This document shows positions 24,509-33,542 of a stretch of 64,000 bases of DNA, piece by piece. The stretch is from the NCBI RefSeq assembly GCF_030269445.1, contig NZ_BSTJ01000007.1, positions 1 through 64,000 on the forward strand. The letters are read 5' to 3'. The first letter of the stretch is position 1; every line of letters begins with the position of its first letter. The notes below the pieces were generated by a model, which saw nothing but the letters and a program-made list of their open reading frames with translations, had not been told where the DNA came from and did not search any database. The position numbers and the translations under genes are program-made. The stretch comes from Actinoallomurus iriomotensis. Lineage in GTDB: Bacteria; Actinomycetota; Actinomycetes; Streptosporangiales; Streptosporangiaceae.

Positions 24509-25768
24509 ATGACGACTCGACGAGGAGTACTGCGCGGCATCGCCGTCACCGGAGCCGCGGCACCGTTCGCCTCCCTGGCCGCCGCGCCCGCCGAGGCGAA
24601 GAAGGCCGGCGGCGTGCAGACCGGCTTCGACGTGCTGCACGCGAGCGGCTACCAGCAGCTCAAGGGCCAGAAGGTCGGCATGGTGGCCAACCCGACCGCG
24701 GTCGTACGCGACTTGACCCACGAGGTCGATGTCATGCACGGCTCCGGCGCCGTCGACCTCGTGGCGGTGTTCGGCCCCGAGCACGGCTTCCGCGGCTCCG
24801 CGCAGGCCGGCGGCTCCGAGGGCTCCTACAAGGACCCGCGGACCGGTATCCCCGTGTACGACGCGTACGCCAAGAGCGTGCAGGCGATCGCGGACGACTT
24901 CACCAAGGCCGGCATCGACACGGTCGTCTTCGACATCCAGGACGCGGGTGCGCGCTTCTACACCTACATCTGGACGATGTACGACTGCATGCAGGCGGCC
25001 GTCCTCGCCGGCAAGCGCTTCGTCGTCCTCGACCGGCCGAACCCGCTCGGCGGCACCGAGGCGACCGGCCCGGTCATGCACCCGGAGTACACCTCCGGCG
25101 TCGGCAAGCAGGCGATCTCCGAACAGCACGGCATGACCGTCGGCGAGCTGGCCCTGCTGTTCGACAAGGAGTTCCTCGGCGGGAAGGTCAAGCCGCAGGT
25201 CGTCAAGATGCGCGGCTGGCGGCGTGGCGTGTTCTTCGACGAGACCGGCCTGCCCTGGGTCATGCCCTCGCCCAACATGCCGACCCTCGACACGGCCATC
25301 GTCTACCCCGGTCTCGGCCTGTTCGAGGCCCTGACGATCTCCGAGGGCCGCGGCACGACCCGGCCGTTCGAGATCATCGGCGCGCCGTTCCTCGACTGGC
25401 ACTACGCCGACGCCCTGAACGCGCTCGCCCTGCCCGGTGTGCGGTTCCGCGAGATGTACTTCGTGCCCACGTTCAACAAGTGGGCGAACCAGAACTGCGC
25501 GGGCGTCCAGGTCACGGTGACCGACCGCCGCCGGTTCGACCCGATCCGTACCGCGATCGCGATGATCGTGACCGCGAAGAAGCTCTACCCCAAGGACTTC
25601 GCCTGGCGCGAGAGCGCCCCGCCGTACTGGATCGACAAGCTCACCGGCTCCGACCTCGTCCGTAAGGGGGTCGACGGCGGCTCCACCACGGATCAGATCG
25701 TCGCCTCCTGGCAGGGGGAGCTGGCACGGTTCCGCGCCCAGCGGGCCCGTTATCTGCTGTACCGCTGA
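24509..25768 (+). CDS. namZ: NamZ-like exo-beta-N-acetylmuramidase (DUF1343)
   Basis: 419 residues. The signal sequence has twin Arg (TTRRGVLRGIAVTGAAAPFA), so export by Tat is possible. The mature part shows the DUF1343 motifs KVGMVANPTAV, VAVFGPEHGFRG, FDIQDAGARFYTYIWTM, VVLDRPNPLGG and LTISEGRGTTRPFEIIGAPF. Characterised members such as Bacillus NamZ remove terminal N-acetylmuramic acid from peptidoglycan fragments. It is followed 10 bases later by a beta-lactamase-fold protein, the neighbour type also seen beside namZ in Bacillus. I infer a cell-wall recovery role. Confidence 0.87.
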   Translation: MTTRRGVLRGIAVTGAAAPFASLAAAPAEAKKAGGVQTGFDVLHASGYQQLKGQKVGMVANPTAVVRDLTHEVDVMHGSGAVDLVAVFGPEHGFRGSAQAGGSEGSYKDPRTGIPVYDAYAKSVQAIADDFTKAGIDTVVFDIQDAGARFYTYIWTMYDCMQAAVLAGKRFVVLDRPNPLGGTEATGPVMHPEYTSGVGKQAISEQHGMTVGELALLFDKEFLGGKVKPQVVKMRGWRRGVFFDETGLPWVMPSPNMPTLDTAIVYPGLGLFEALTISEGRGTTRPFEIIGAPFLDWHYADALNALALPGVRFREMYFVPTFNKWANQNCAGVQVTVTDRRRFDPIRTAIAMIVTAKKLYPKDFAWRESAPPYWIDKLTGSDLVRKGVDGGSTTDQIVASWQGELARFRAQRARYLLYR

Positions 25769-25778
25769 GGAGGAACCG

Positions 25779-27536
25779 ATGCGTCGCCCCCCACGTCGCT
25801 CCCTCATGGTCCTGACGGCCGCCGCGTGCCTGTGCGCGCCGGCGGTCGCCCAGGCCGCCCCCGCCGCCGCGCCCCCGAGCGGCCCGCCGACCGTCACCGC
25901 CTCGGACCTGAAGTTCACTTCCGGCCGTACCCTGCACTACGGCTCGGCCGCCTCCGCCGGGCTGCTGCCCGACCAGGTCGCGGCGATCGCCCGTGACGCC
26001 GCCGCGTACGAGACCGCCCTGCCGGGCGCGGCGCACCCGCTGTACCCGGGCGCGGTCGTGCTCGCCGCGCACGACGGCACGATCGTGCAGCACAGCGCGT
26101 CCGGTTACGCGCTGCGCTACTCCGACGACAAGCCGACCGAACTGCCACGGGACCAGTGGATCCCGATGCGCAACGACACGATCTTCGACCTGGCGTCGAT
26201 GTCGAAGCTGTTCACCACGATCGTGGCACTGCAGGAGGTCGAGCGCGGCAAGATCGATCTGGACAGCACTGTCGCGACGTACCTGCCCGGTTTCGCCAAG
26301 AACGGCAAGGACCCGATCACCCTCCGCATGCTCCTCACGCATACGAGCGGCCTGCGTCCGGACCTGCCCTTCTACAACTACACCGGCCGCGCCGCGCAGG
26401 AGCAGGCGCTGTACGACGAGCAACTGCAGAACCCTCCCGGCACGGCGTACGTCTACTCCGACCTGAACCTCATCACGATGCAGTTCATCCTTGAGAAGGT
26501 GACCGGCAAGACCCTCGACGTCCTCGTACACGACGGGATCACCGGACCGCTCGGGCTGAAGGACACCGGCTACAACCCGCCCGCCTCCAAGAAGCAGCGG
26601 ATCGCCGCGACGGAGTACGAGCACAAGCCGGTCGCCGCGCTCGACCGCGGCCTCGTGTGGGGCCAGGTCCACGACGAGAACTCCTACGCCCTCGGCGGCG
26701 TCGCCGGACACGCCGGGGTCTTCTCCACCGCCCACGACCTCGCGGTCATCGCCCAGATGATCCTGGACGGCGGCCGGTACGGGCACGCGCGGGTGCTCGG
26801 TGACTCGTCGGTGCGGCAGATCTTCACGAACTTCAACCAGAAGTTCCCCTCCGACTCGCACGGCATCGGATTCGAGCTGGACCAGCGCTGGTACATGGGC
26901 GGCCTGTCCTCCCCGGTGACCGCCGGCCACACCGGCTACACCGGGACCGACATCGTCATCGACCCGCTGTCCCGGTCGTTCAGCATCCTGCTGACCAACC
27001 GGGTGCATCCGAGCCGCAACTGGGGCAGCATCAACCCGGCGCGCGTCGCGGTCGCCCAGGATCTGGCCCGCGCCATCCCGGTACGGCCGGCCGAGGGCCG
27101 CACGGCGTGGTTCTCCCAGACCAGGGACAAGACCACCGCGACGCTCACCGCCCCGGTGACCGGCGCGACGAGGCTCTCCTTCGACCTGTGGTACGACACG
27201 GAGGAGACCGACCTCGGCGTGCTGGAGACCTCGTCCGACGGTGCCAACTGGACGCCGGCGCCGTTCTCGCTGAAGGCGGGCCGCAGCTCCTGGACGTCGG
27301 ACGGCACGTTCTCCGGCTTCGAGGACCGCCGCTGGGCGAAGGCCACGGCGACCCTGCCGGCGGGCACCACGCAGGTGCGCTGGCGCTACACGACCGACCC
27401 GCTGTACGAGGGCCGAGGCGTGTACGTCGACGGCGTCCGCGCCTACGACGCCCACGGCCACGTGGTCCTCAACGGCGAACGCCCATCGGACGCGGCACGC
27501 TTCGTCACGAACGGCTGGGTCGTGAGCTCCGACTGA
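25779..27536 (+). CDS. Secreted serine beta-lactamase-fold hydrolase with a C-terminal jelly-roll domain
   Basis: 585 residues. A signal peptide (MRRPPRRSLMVLTAAACLCAPAVAQA) precedes a class-C/S12 domain with SMSK near residue 140 (nucleophile and Lys), YSDLN near 226 (Tyr and Asn) and HTGYTGT near 384. Residues about 435-585 form a beta-rich domain (TTATLTAPVTGATRLSFDLWYDTEETDLGVLE...) like those appended to secreted peptidases. By analogy with the AmiE protein encoded beside namZ in Bacillus it may cleave peptide from muropeptides; esterase or D,D-peptidase activity is also possible. A strong terminator follows. Confidence 0.85.
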   Translation: MRRPPRRSLMVLTAAACLCAPAVAQAAPAAAPPSGPPTVTASDLKFTSGRTLHYGSAASAGLLPDQVAAIARDAAAYETALPGAAHPLYPGAVVLAAHDGTIVQHSASGYALRYSDDKPTELPRDQWIPMRNDTIFDLASMSKLFTTIVALQEVERGKIDLDSTVATYLPGFAKNGKDPITLRMLLTHTSGLRPDLPFYNYTGRAAQEQALYDEQLQNPPGTAYVYSDLNLITMQFILEKVTGKTLDVLVHDGITGPLGLKDTGYNPPASKKQRIAATEYEHKPVAALDRGLVWGQVHDENSYALGGVAGHAGVFSTAHDLAVIAQMILDGGRYGHARVLGDSSVRQIFTNFNQKFPSDSHGIGFELDQRWYMGGLSSPVTAGHTGYTGTDIVIDPLSRSFSILLTNRVHPSRNWGSINPARVAVAQDLARAIPVRPAEGRTAWFSQTRDKTTATLTAPVTGATRLSFDLWYDTEETDLGVLETSSDGANWTPAPFSLKAGRSSWTSDGTFSGFEDRRWAKATATLPAGTTQVRWRYTTDPLYEGRGVYVDGVRAYDAHGHVVLNGERPSDAARFVTNGWVVSSD

Positions 27537-27584
27537 CCTTCCCGGCCCGGCCCGCGGCACCCGCGGGCCCCGGCCTCTCCCGGC

Positions 27585-27625
27585 CCCTGATCCCGCCGCA
27601 CGCGACCCGCGCGGCGGGATCAGGG
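27585..27625 (+). terminator. Strong hairpin terminator after the namZ operon
   Basis: A perfect 15-base stem, CCCTGATCCCGCCGC paired with GCGGCGGGATCAGGG, with an 11-base loop, 48 bases after the stop of the serine hydrolase. Confidence 0.85.
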
Positions 27626-27765
27626 CGTGGAGCGCCGTACAGGGCCAAGCCGTCGCGGTCGACTGCCGCCGGGCCTGAGCGGCACCGGCACGGCTCAGGG
27701 ACTCGGCCGGGGCCTGATCGCCCTTCTGCCAGCGGGAACCCGCGGTCAGCGGCTATCGTTCCAAA

Positions 27766-27858
27766 TGAGGGGAGTACTTCTCAGCGTCGGCCCGGTCAGC
27801 ACGGACACCCCTGCGGTGGCCCCGGGCGGCGGCCCGCCTCGCGGGTGAAGGAGACCTC
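27766..27858 (+). ncRNA. Probable yybP-ykoY manganese riboswitch
   Basis: The leader of the TerC gene carries the two conserved strands of this class. TGAGGGGAGTACTTC matches the first (GGGGAGUA), and GTGAAGGAGACCTCGG matches the last (GGAGACCU); GAGG at 27767-27770 pairs with CCTC at 27855-27858 as P1. A CGGTCAGCACGG segment in between fits the middle region. yybP-ykoY RNAs bind Mn(II) and commonly precede TerC/Alx genes. The aptamer ends 27 bases before the start codon, so control could be at translation. I cannot fold the RNA here. Confidence 0.72.
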
Positions 27859-27885
27859 GGACGATGAGCCGTTCGAGGAGCCCGC

Positions 27886-28875
27886 ATGCCCACTGCCGTA
27901 TCTTCCGTCGCTTCACCTCTGGTCTGGGGCGTCACCCTCGCGGGGGTGCTGTTCTTCTTCGCGGTGGACTTCGTGCTGACCCGCCGCCCGCACGCGGTCG
28001 CCTTTCGTGAGGCGCTCGCGTGGACGGCCTTCTATCTCGCCCTGCCGATCGTCTTCGGTTTCTTCGCCTGGCAGCGGTGGGGCTCGGAGACCGCGGTCGA
28101 CTACTTCACCGGCTGGCTGGTCGAAAAATCCCTGTCGGTCGACAACCTCTTCGTGTTCATGCTGCTCATCGCCGCCTTCGCGGTGCCGGCCGCGCTCACC
28201 CAGCGGGTGCTGCTGTACGGCATCGCCGGCGCCCTCGTGCTGCGCGGCGTCTTCATCGCGATCGGCGCCGCGGCGGTCCAGGCGGTCTCCTGGACCTTCG
28301 TGATCTTCGGCGCGATCCTCCTGTTCACCGCCATCAAGATCATGAAGGACACGGTCACGGGGGCGGGGCACGAGGTCGACGTGTCGTCCCTGCGGTCGGT
28401 CCGTCTCGTACGCCGCCTGATGCCGGTGACCGACGACTACCGGGGCCCGCACCTCACCGCGCGCCACGAGGGCCGGCGGGCCCTTACACCGCTCGCGGTC
28501 GTCGTCGTCGCGGTGTTCGGCACCGACCTGGTCTTCGCGGTCGACTCGATCCCCGCGGTGTACGGCGTCACCCAGGACCCGTACCTCGTCTTCACCGCCA
28601 ACGCCTTCTCGCTCTTCGGCCTCCGCGCCCTGTTCTTCGTGCTGCAGAGCACGCTGAGCAAGCTGGTCCACCTCGGGTACGGCCTGGCGGTCATCCTCGC
28701 CTTCATCGGCGTGAAGCTGATCCTGCACTGGGCGCACGGCACGTGGAAGTGGCTGCCGGAGATCCCCACGCCGGTCTCTCTCGCCGTCATCGTCGTGACC
28801 CTGCTGACGGTCACTCTGACGAGCCTGCACGCGAGCCGCCGGCGCGCCGCGTCCGCGGTCGCCGACAGCCGCTGA
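27886..28875 (+). CDS. TerC/Alx-family membrane protein
   Basis: 329 residues with about eight to nine membrane helices. The family's acidic motifs in helices are present: FFAVDFVLTRR, EKSLSVDNLFVFMLL and AVFGTDLVFAVDSIPAVYGVTQDPY. Some TerC proteins export manganese and others act during metal loading of secreted proteins; tellurite resistance is not implied. The probable Mn-riboswitch upstream supports a manganese role. The ATG at 27886 has GAGGAG eight bases upstream. Pieces of its 3' end are duplicated at 36316-36430. Confidence 0.92.
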   Translation: MPTAVSSVASPLVWGVTLAGVLFFFAVDFVLTRRPHAVAFREALAWTAFYLALPIVFGFFAWQRWGSETAVDYFTGWLVEKSLSVDNLFVFMLLIAAFAVPAALTQRVLLYGIAGALVLRGVFIAIGAAAVQAVSWTFVIFGAILLFTAIKIMKDTVTGAGHEVDVSSLRSVRLVRRLMPVTDDYRGPHLTARHEGRRALTPLAVVVVAVFGTDLVFAVDSIPAVYGVTQDPYLVFTANAFSLFGLRALFFVLQSTLSKLVHLGYGLAVILAFIGVKLILHWAHGTWKWLPEIPTPVSLAVIVVTLLTVTLTSLHASRRRAASAVADSR

Positions 28876-28888
28876 GCGGGTACGCGGG

Positions 28889-29755
28889 TCAGCGGCCGAT
28901 GATCCTTTCCGCGACCTCTCGTACGACCGCGCGGGTGTTGGGTTCGGTGGCCAGCCAGGTGGTCATCATCAGGGAGAGGTCGGTGAGGGCACCCCAGCGC
29001 CAGGCGGGCAGCTGGGCCGCGGCGGTGTGCGCGCCGACCAGGACGGCGTCGGCCTCGGTCGCGTAGGCGTGCGCGTACGCGTGTTCGGTGAACCGGGCGA
29101 AGTGCCAGTGGGGCCGCACGCCGGCCGCCTGCGCGGCCGCGATGAGGCCGTGCTGCTGGGTCGGCACCTGGTCCTGAGAGTGCAGGAGGGTGCGGAGTCC
29201 GTCCAGGTCACCGAGCCGATAGGTGGCCTTGGCGGAGAGCGGGTGCCCCGGCCGGACGGCGATTCCCAGGGGTTCCTCGTGCAGTTTCCGCACGGTGTGC
29301 CCGTCCGGCGGAGCTTGGTGGACGATGCAGATGTCGAGGCGCCCCTGCCTGAGCATGCGGAGCTGCTCGGAGCTGTTGGCCTCGACGAAGTCCGGAGCCG
29401 CCCGCGGCACCCGCTCGCGGATCGTGTCGACGACCTCGATCAGCCATGGGCCGTCGGTTCCCGGCGGAACCCCGATGGTGACGGACTGGCGGAGGGCCGT
29501 CGTCCCGGCCACGGTCTCCCGGGTCGCGTCGGCCATCGCGAGCAGCTGGTGGGCGTGCGGCAGCAGTGTCTCTCCGGCCGGGGTGAGCCGGACGCCCCGG
29601 GAGGTCCGCTCCAGCAGCCGGACGTCGAGCTGCCGCTCCAGGTCGATGATCTGACGGCTGAGTGAGGGCTGGGACGTCAGGAGGCGCTGGGCGGCCCGGT
29701 TCATCGAGCCCTCCTCGGCGACGACCACGAAATAGCGCAGATGCCGTAGTTCCAT
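28889..29755 (-). CDS. LysR-family transcriptional regulator
   Basis: 288 residues with the canonical N-terminal helix-turn-helix (MELRHLRYFVVVAEEGSMNRAAQRLLTSQPSLSRQIIDLERQL) and a periplasmic-binding-like effector domain (VTIGVPPGTDGPWLIEV...). It is divergent from the isomerase gene and almost certainly controls that operon; a palindromic T-N11-A box lies at 29781-29797 between them. The effector is probably an intermediate of the pathway encoded at 29902-33495. Confidence 0.92.
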   Translation of the reverse strand: MELRHLRYFVVVAEEGSMNRAAQRLLTSQPSLSRQIIDLERQLDVRLLERTSRGVRLTPAGETLLPHAHQLLAMADATRETVAGTTALRQSVTIGVPPGTDGPWLIEVVDTIRERVPRAAPDFVEANSSEQLRMLRQGRLDICIVHQAPPDGHTVRKLHEEPLGIAVRPGHPLSAKATYRLGDLDGLRTLLHSQDQVPTQQHGLIAAAQAAGVRPHWHFARFTEHAYAHAYATEADAVLVGAHTAAAQLPAWRWGALTDLSLMMTTWLATEPNTRAVVREVAERIIGR

Positions 29756-29780
29756 CTGTCCGGCCTCCGGGTGTCCGAGT

Positions 29781-29797
29781 TATGCGGCGTGAGCATA
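29781..29797. promoter_or_regulatory. LysR-type operator
   Basis: TATGC-GGCGTGA-GCATA is a perfect inverted repeat with the T-N11-A geometry of LysR boxes. It lies 26 bases before the LysR start and 105 bases before the divergent isomerase start. Confidence 0.6.
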
Positions 29798-29901
29798 GCG
29801 GGTCTGCTGGACAGGACTTGGACGACGGTCCTGGCCAAGGTCTCTAATGAAGCGACTCGGCGTGCAGAAGCCATGGCCGGTACCGAATTGAGGGTGAGTG
29901 G

Positions 29902-30762
29902 ATGAGACTCGGGGTGTGTTCCGTCGGCCTTCCCGACCTGACGCCGGACCAGGCGATCCCCCTGGCGGCTCAGGCGGGCTATGCCGGAATCGAATGGCGC
30001 GTGTCTCCGGAAGTGGGCGGCCCCGGCCCGGCGCACTTCCTGACGAACAACCGGTGCACCGTGCCTCCCACCGACGCCGCCGTCCGCGCCGTACGCGAGC
30101 GCTGTGCCGAGGCCGGGCTGCGGATCATCGGCCTCAACCCGTACCTGGAGCCCGGTGACCTGGCCGGGCTGGAGGAGATGATGCGACTGGCCGTCATCGC
30201 CGGCGCGGCCGGTGTCCGGCTCCGCGCGCCGCGGATGGGCGACGCGGGCTTTCACCGGTTGGTCGCGACGGCGACGGAGTACTTCACCGCGGCGGCGGAG
30301 CTCGCCCGCCGGTACGAGATCAAGGCACTGCTGGAGATGCACCAGGGCACCGTCTGCCCCAGCGCGTCCCTGGCCGTACGGGTCGTCGGCGAGCTGCCGG
30401 CCGAGCACGTGGGGGTGATCTACGACGCGGGGAACGTCGTCCTCGAGGGCAGCGAGGACCCGTCGATGGCCCTGCAGATCCTGGGCCCGTACCTCGCCCA
30501 CGTGCATCTGAAGAACGCCGCCTTCACCCGCCCGCCCGGCGGGGGTGTGTGGCGGCCGGAGTGGACGCCTCTGGACGATGGGGTCCTGGACGTTCCCCGG
30601 GTCCTGGACGTGCTGGCCGCCGCCGGATACCAGGGCTGGATCTCGGTCGAGGACCTGTCCACCGACCGGCCGCCGGCGGATGCCCTGCGGTTCAACGCGT
30701 CGTTCCTGTCCCGGCACGTGGCCTTCACCGGCTCCGCCCCGGCCGCGCGGGCCGCGGTATGA
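29902..30762 (+). CDS. Sugar phosphate isomerase/epimerase family TIM barrel
   Basis: 286 residues of the AP_endonuc_2/xylose isomerase-like fold. Metal ligands are visible as Glu in LLEMHQ, Asp in VIYDAGNV, His in LAHVHLKN and Glu in ISVEDLS. Relatives include hydroxypyruvate isomerase, myo-inosose dehydratase and 3-dehydroshikimate dehydratase. The operon context, with a dehydrogenase, hydrolase and anion-type transporter under LysR control, suggests breakdown of a sugar or sugar acid. Confidence 0.85.
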   Translation: MRLGVCSVGLPDLTPDQAIPLAAQAGYAGIEWRVSPEVGGPGPAHFLTNNRCTVPPTDAAVRAVRERCAEAGLRIIGLNPYLEPGDLAGLEEMMRLAVIAGAAGVRLRAPRMGDAGFHRLVATATEYFTAAAELARRYEIKALLEMHQGTVCPSASLAVRVVGELPAEHVGVIYDAGNVVLEGSEDPSMALQILGPYLAHVHLKNAAFTRPPGGGVWRPEWTPLDDGVLDVPRVLDVLAAAGYQGWISVEDLSTDRPPADALRFNASFLSRHVAFTGSAPAARAAV

Positions 30763-31544
30763 GCGGGCATGCTTCCGGCGGCGCCGCACCGGGCCCGGTG
30801 GCCGTGATCACCGGCGGTGGCGGGACGCTCGGCACCGCGATGGCCACGCGCCTGGCCGAAGAGGGGAACGCCGTCGTGCTCCTGGACCGGGACGAAGCCG
30901 CGGCCCGCGCGGCGGCGGACGAGGTCGCGGCACGTACGGGAGGTTCGGTCGTGGGCTGGCGCGCGGACGTCGCCGACGAGGACGACGTCCGGGCGTCGGT
31001 CGACCGGATCGCCCGTACGCACGGCCGCCTGGACCGGCTCGTGAACAACGCGGGCGTCAACCGGCGGGACACCCTCGCCGACCAGGATCCCCGGATCTGG
31101 GACGAGGTGATGGCCGTCAACCTGCGAGGACCGATGCTGCTCTGCCGCGCCGCACTGCCGCTGTGGCGCCGTACGGGATCGGGCCGCGTGGTGAACATCG
31201 CCTCCCGGACGTGGCTGGGCGGCGGCCCCACGTCCTATGTCACGTCCAAGGCCGGCGTCGTCGGTCTCACCCGTACGCTCGCGGTGGAGCTCGGCCCGCT
31301 CGGCGTGACGGTCAACGCGGTGGCGCCCAGCATGATCGTCACGGCACTCACCAGCGCCGGACGCGACGAGGCCCGGCTGCGCGAGCTCACCGAGCGGCAC
31401 CGGCGGATGACCCCGATGAGACGGCTGGCCACACCGGAGGACGTGGCCGAGGCCGTCGTGTTCCTCACCTCGGACGGGGCCGGCTTCATCACCGGCGAGG
31501 TGCTGCACGTCTGCGGTGGGGCCCAGCTGGCCCCCGCCCCCTGA
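30759..31544 (+). CDS. Short-chain dehydrogenase/reductase
   Basis: 261 residues with the classical SDR pattern: TGGGGTLG (cofactor loop), NNAG, catalytic Ser in VVNIAS and YVTSK. The acidic residue in VVLLDRDE after the second strand favours NAD(H). Its ATG overlaps the isomerase stop (ATGA), so both are coupled. It probably oxidises a hydroxyl group of the same substrate. Confidence 0.9.
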   Translation: MSGHASGGAAPGPVAVITGGGGTLGTAMATRLAEEGNAVVLLDRDEAAARAAADEVAARTGGSVVGWRADVADEDDVRASVDRIARTHGRLDRLVNNAGVNRRDTLADQDPRIWDEVMAVNLRGPMLLCRAALPLWRRTGSGRVVNIASRTWLGGGPTSYVTSKAGVVGLTRTLAVELGPLGVTVNAVAPSMIVTALTSAGRDEARLRELTERHRRMTPMRRLATPEDVAEAVVFLTSDGAGFITGEVLHVCGGAQLAPAP

Positions 31545-31631
31545 ACCACCGTCGCCGACGCGCGGTCCCCCGGCACCCCCGAACCCACATCCCGACACAC
31601 ACGGAGCCGCGCACACGGCAGGAGTATCCGC

Positions 31632-32498
31632 ATGCCCTTCCTCGATCTGCCCGAAGCCCGCCTGTTCTATGTCGACCACCCACCGGCCGATCCCACCCGT
31701 ACCGGCGCGCTCGCGACACCGACCGTCCTGGTCCACGAGCTGTGGAGCAATGCCGAGGCCTGGATCCACCAGCTCCCGCACTTCCGCGCCCGCTGCCGCA
31801 CGATCGCCGTGGACCTGCGGGGGCACGGCCGCTCCGGCCTGGCCGACGCATACTCCACCGACCGGTACGCCGCCGACGTCGCGGCGCTGATCGAACGGCT
31901 CGCGACCGGCCCGGTGGTCCTCATCGGCGCCTCGATGGGAGCCTCGGTGACGAGCCTGCTCGCGGCGCGCCGGCCCGACCTCGTCCACGCCGTGGTCTCA
32001 GTGGACCCCGACTACGCCGGCGCCGACGACGACCGTGCCCGCATGCGGGCACTGGCCGACGCGTTGGACGGCCCGGACGCCGAGGCCACCGCCCTGGACA
32101 TCGTCGACCGTCTGGTCGAAGGGCCGGACACGCCACCGCACGTGGGCGAATGGCAGCGGCTGGCGGTCCTGCGGCTGTCGCCGGAGACGCGTGCGCGTAC
32201 GTGGCGGCAGAACGCCTTCAGCCCGGGCGGCCTCCGGTTCCGGCACGAGGCCGACGCCGTGCTGCGGGAGCGTTCCCAGCCGGTGCTGGCCCTGCACCGC
32301 GACCCGGAACGGCTGAGAGCCGACGAGCGGTCGTTCGCCCACCCGGCCAGCAGGGCGATCCTCGTCTCGGGCGCCGGCCACTGCCTGCACCAGGAGATTC
32401 CCGAATATGTGAACGCCGAGATCGATCGCTGGCTCGCCACACTGTCCCTCTCGTCCGGCGACGTCTCGTCGCGGGACGCGTTCGGTGAGGAGCGGTGA
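31632..32498 (+). CDS. Alpha/beta hydrolase
   Basis: 288 residues. The nucleophile elbow is GASMGA (Ser), the acid lies in the ALHRDPERL region and the catalytic His in SGAGHCLHQE. The oxyanion segment reads VHELWSN, with Glu where many relatives have Gly. Its stop overlaps the start of the MFS pseudogene (TGATG). It probably opens a lactone or ester in the LysR-controlled pathway. Confidence 0.85.
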   Translation: MPFLDLPEARLFYVDHPPADPTRTGALATPTVLVHELWSNAEAWIHQLPHFRARCRTIAVDLRGHGRSGLADAYSTDRYAADVAALIERLATGPVVLIGASMGASVTSLLAARRPDLVHAVVSVDPDYAGADDDRARMRALADALDGPDAEATALDIVDRLVEGPDTPPHVGEWQRLAVLRLSPETRARTWRQNAFSPGGLRFRHEADAVLRERSQPVLALHRDPERLRADERSFAHPASRAILVSGAGHCLHQEIPEYVNAEIDRWLATLSLSSGDVSSRDAFGEER

Positions 32499-33495
32499 TG
32501 GCCGTCTCAGAGAATGTGACCCCCACCGGAAGCGATGGGCTCACCACCGCCTGGCACCGTACGGACCGGCTTCGCGCCTGAGTGGTCACCGCTCTGGTGG
32601 TGGCCTCCGCCGTCGTCGTCTATCTCGACAAGGTCCTGCTCGGGCTCGTGGCCACGCCCATGAGCCGTGAGCTGCACCTCGCCGCGGCGGACTTCGGCGC
32701 GCTCGCCAGCGCCTCGTACGCCCTGTTCGGGGTTACCTGCCTGATCGTGGGCTTCACCGCGCAGCGTGTCTCGCCGCGGCGCGCATCGGCCCGTACGGGG
32801 CGGAGTCGCCGCGCACCTCCGCCGAGCCGGGTGAGCCGTCCCGTCCGGCCTCGGTGCCTTGGCGAAGGGCGCTGCTCAACCGGACCTTCATCGGCTGTCT
32901 GACCGCCTGTCTCACCCAGAACGCCCTGGCCGCCGTCGTCATCACCTGGCTGCCGTCCTACTTCCACAATGTGCTCGGCTTCTCCGCCCTGTCATCCGGC
33001 TCGCTGCTCGGGCTCCCCAGCGTCGGCGGCGTCATCGCCTTGTTCGCCACCGGATTCATCGCCGACCGCCTGGTGCGGCGGGGCGTACGGTCACGACGCG
33101 CGAGAGGGCTGTTCGGCGGCGCCGTGCCGGCCTGCGCCGGCCTGGTGCTCGTCTTCCTTCCCTGGACCGACCGCCCGGTGCCGGCCATCGCCCTCCTGAT
33201 GCTCGGCTACGGCGGTTCGGTGACCGTCAACACCTTCACCAACCCCGTACTCGCCGAGATCGTGCCCTCTCACCAGCGTCCGGCCATCATCGGGGTGATG
33301 ACCGGGCTCGGCATCAGCGCCAGCGCCTTCAGCCCCGTCGTCTCGGGCATGCTGCTCGACGCGAGCACCACGGCCCGGGCCGGGTACGGCAGCGTGTTCT
33401 GCTGCTTCGGAGCCCTGGTGGCGATCGGTGGCATCACCTTCGCCCTCCTCGTCGACCCGGAGCGCGACGGCGACCGAACGCCGATCCGAGACTGA
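32498..33495 (+). pseudogene. MFS transporter (anion:cation symporter-like), inactivated
   Basis: The gene starts in overlap with the hydrolase stop, but codon 28 is TGA (32579-32581), where the flow RLRA-stop-VVTALVV suggests a lost Trp codon. The reading continues through one helix (ALVVASAVVVYLDKVLLGLV) and part of the next to FTAQRVSPRR, then a deletion near 32780 joins it out of frame to the central loop (RIGPYGAESPRT...). The C-terminal six helices follow intact (LLNRTFIGCLTACLTQNALAAVVITWLP to the stop at 33493). Helices 3-6, over 100 residues, are missing. The original transporter would have been about 430 residues. Confidence 0.85.
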
Positions 33496-33499
33496 GCAC

Positions 33500-33536
33500 G
33501 GTGAGCGGGAGGGCCGGACCGGTCCTCCCGCTCACC
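33500..33536. terminator. Bidirectional terminator between convergent operons
   Basis: A perfect 13-base stem (GGTGAGCGGGAGG / CCTCCCGCTCACC) with an 11-base loop lies between the MFS pseudogene and the converging hydrolase gene. Confidence 0.85.
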
Positions 33537-33542
33537 ACCGCG

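Noticed and set aside
30545-32488. A 647-codon plus-strand frame
   Set aside because: It overlaps three well-supported genes on the same strand in another frame and has Arg/Pro-rich, domain-free sequence.
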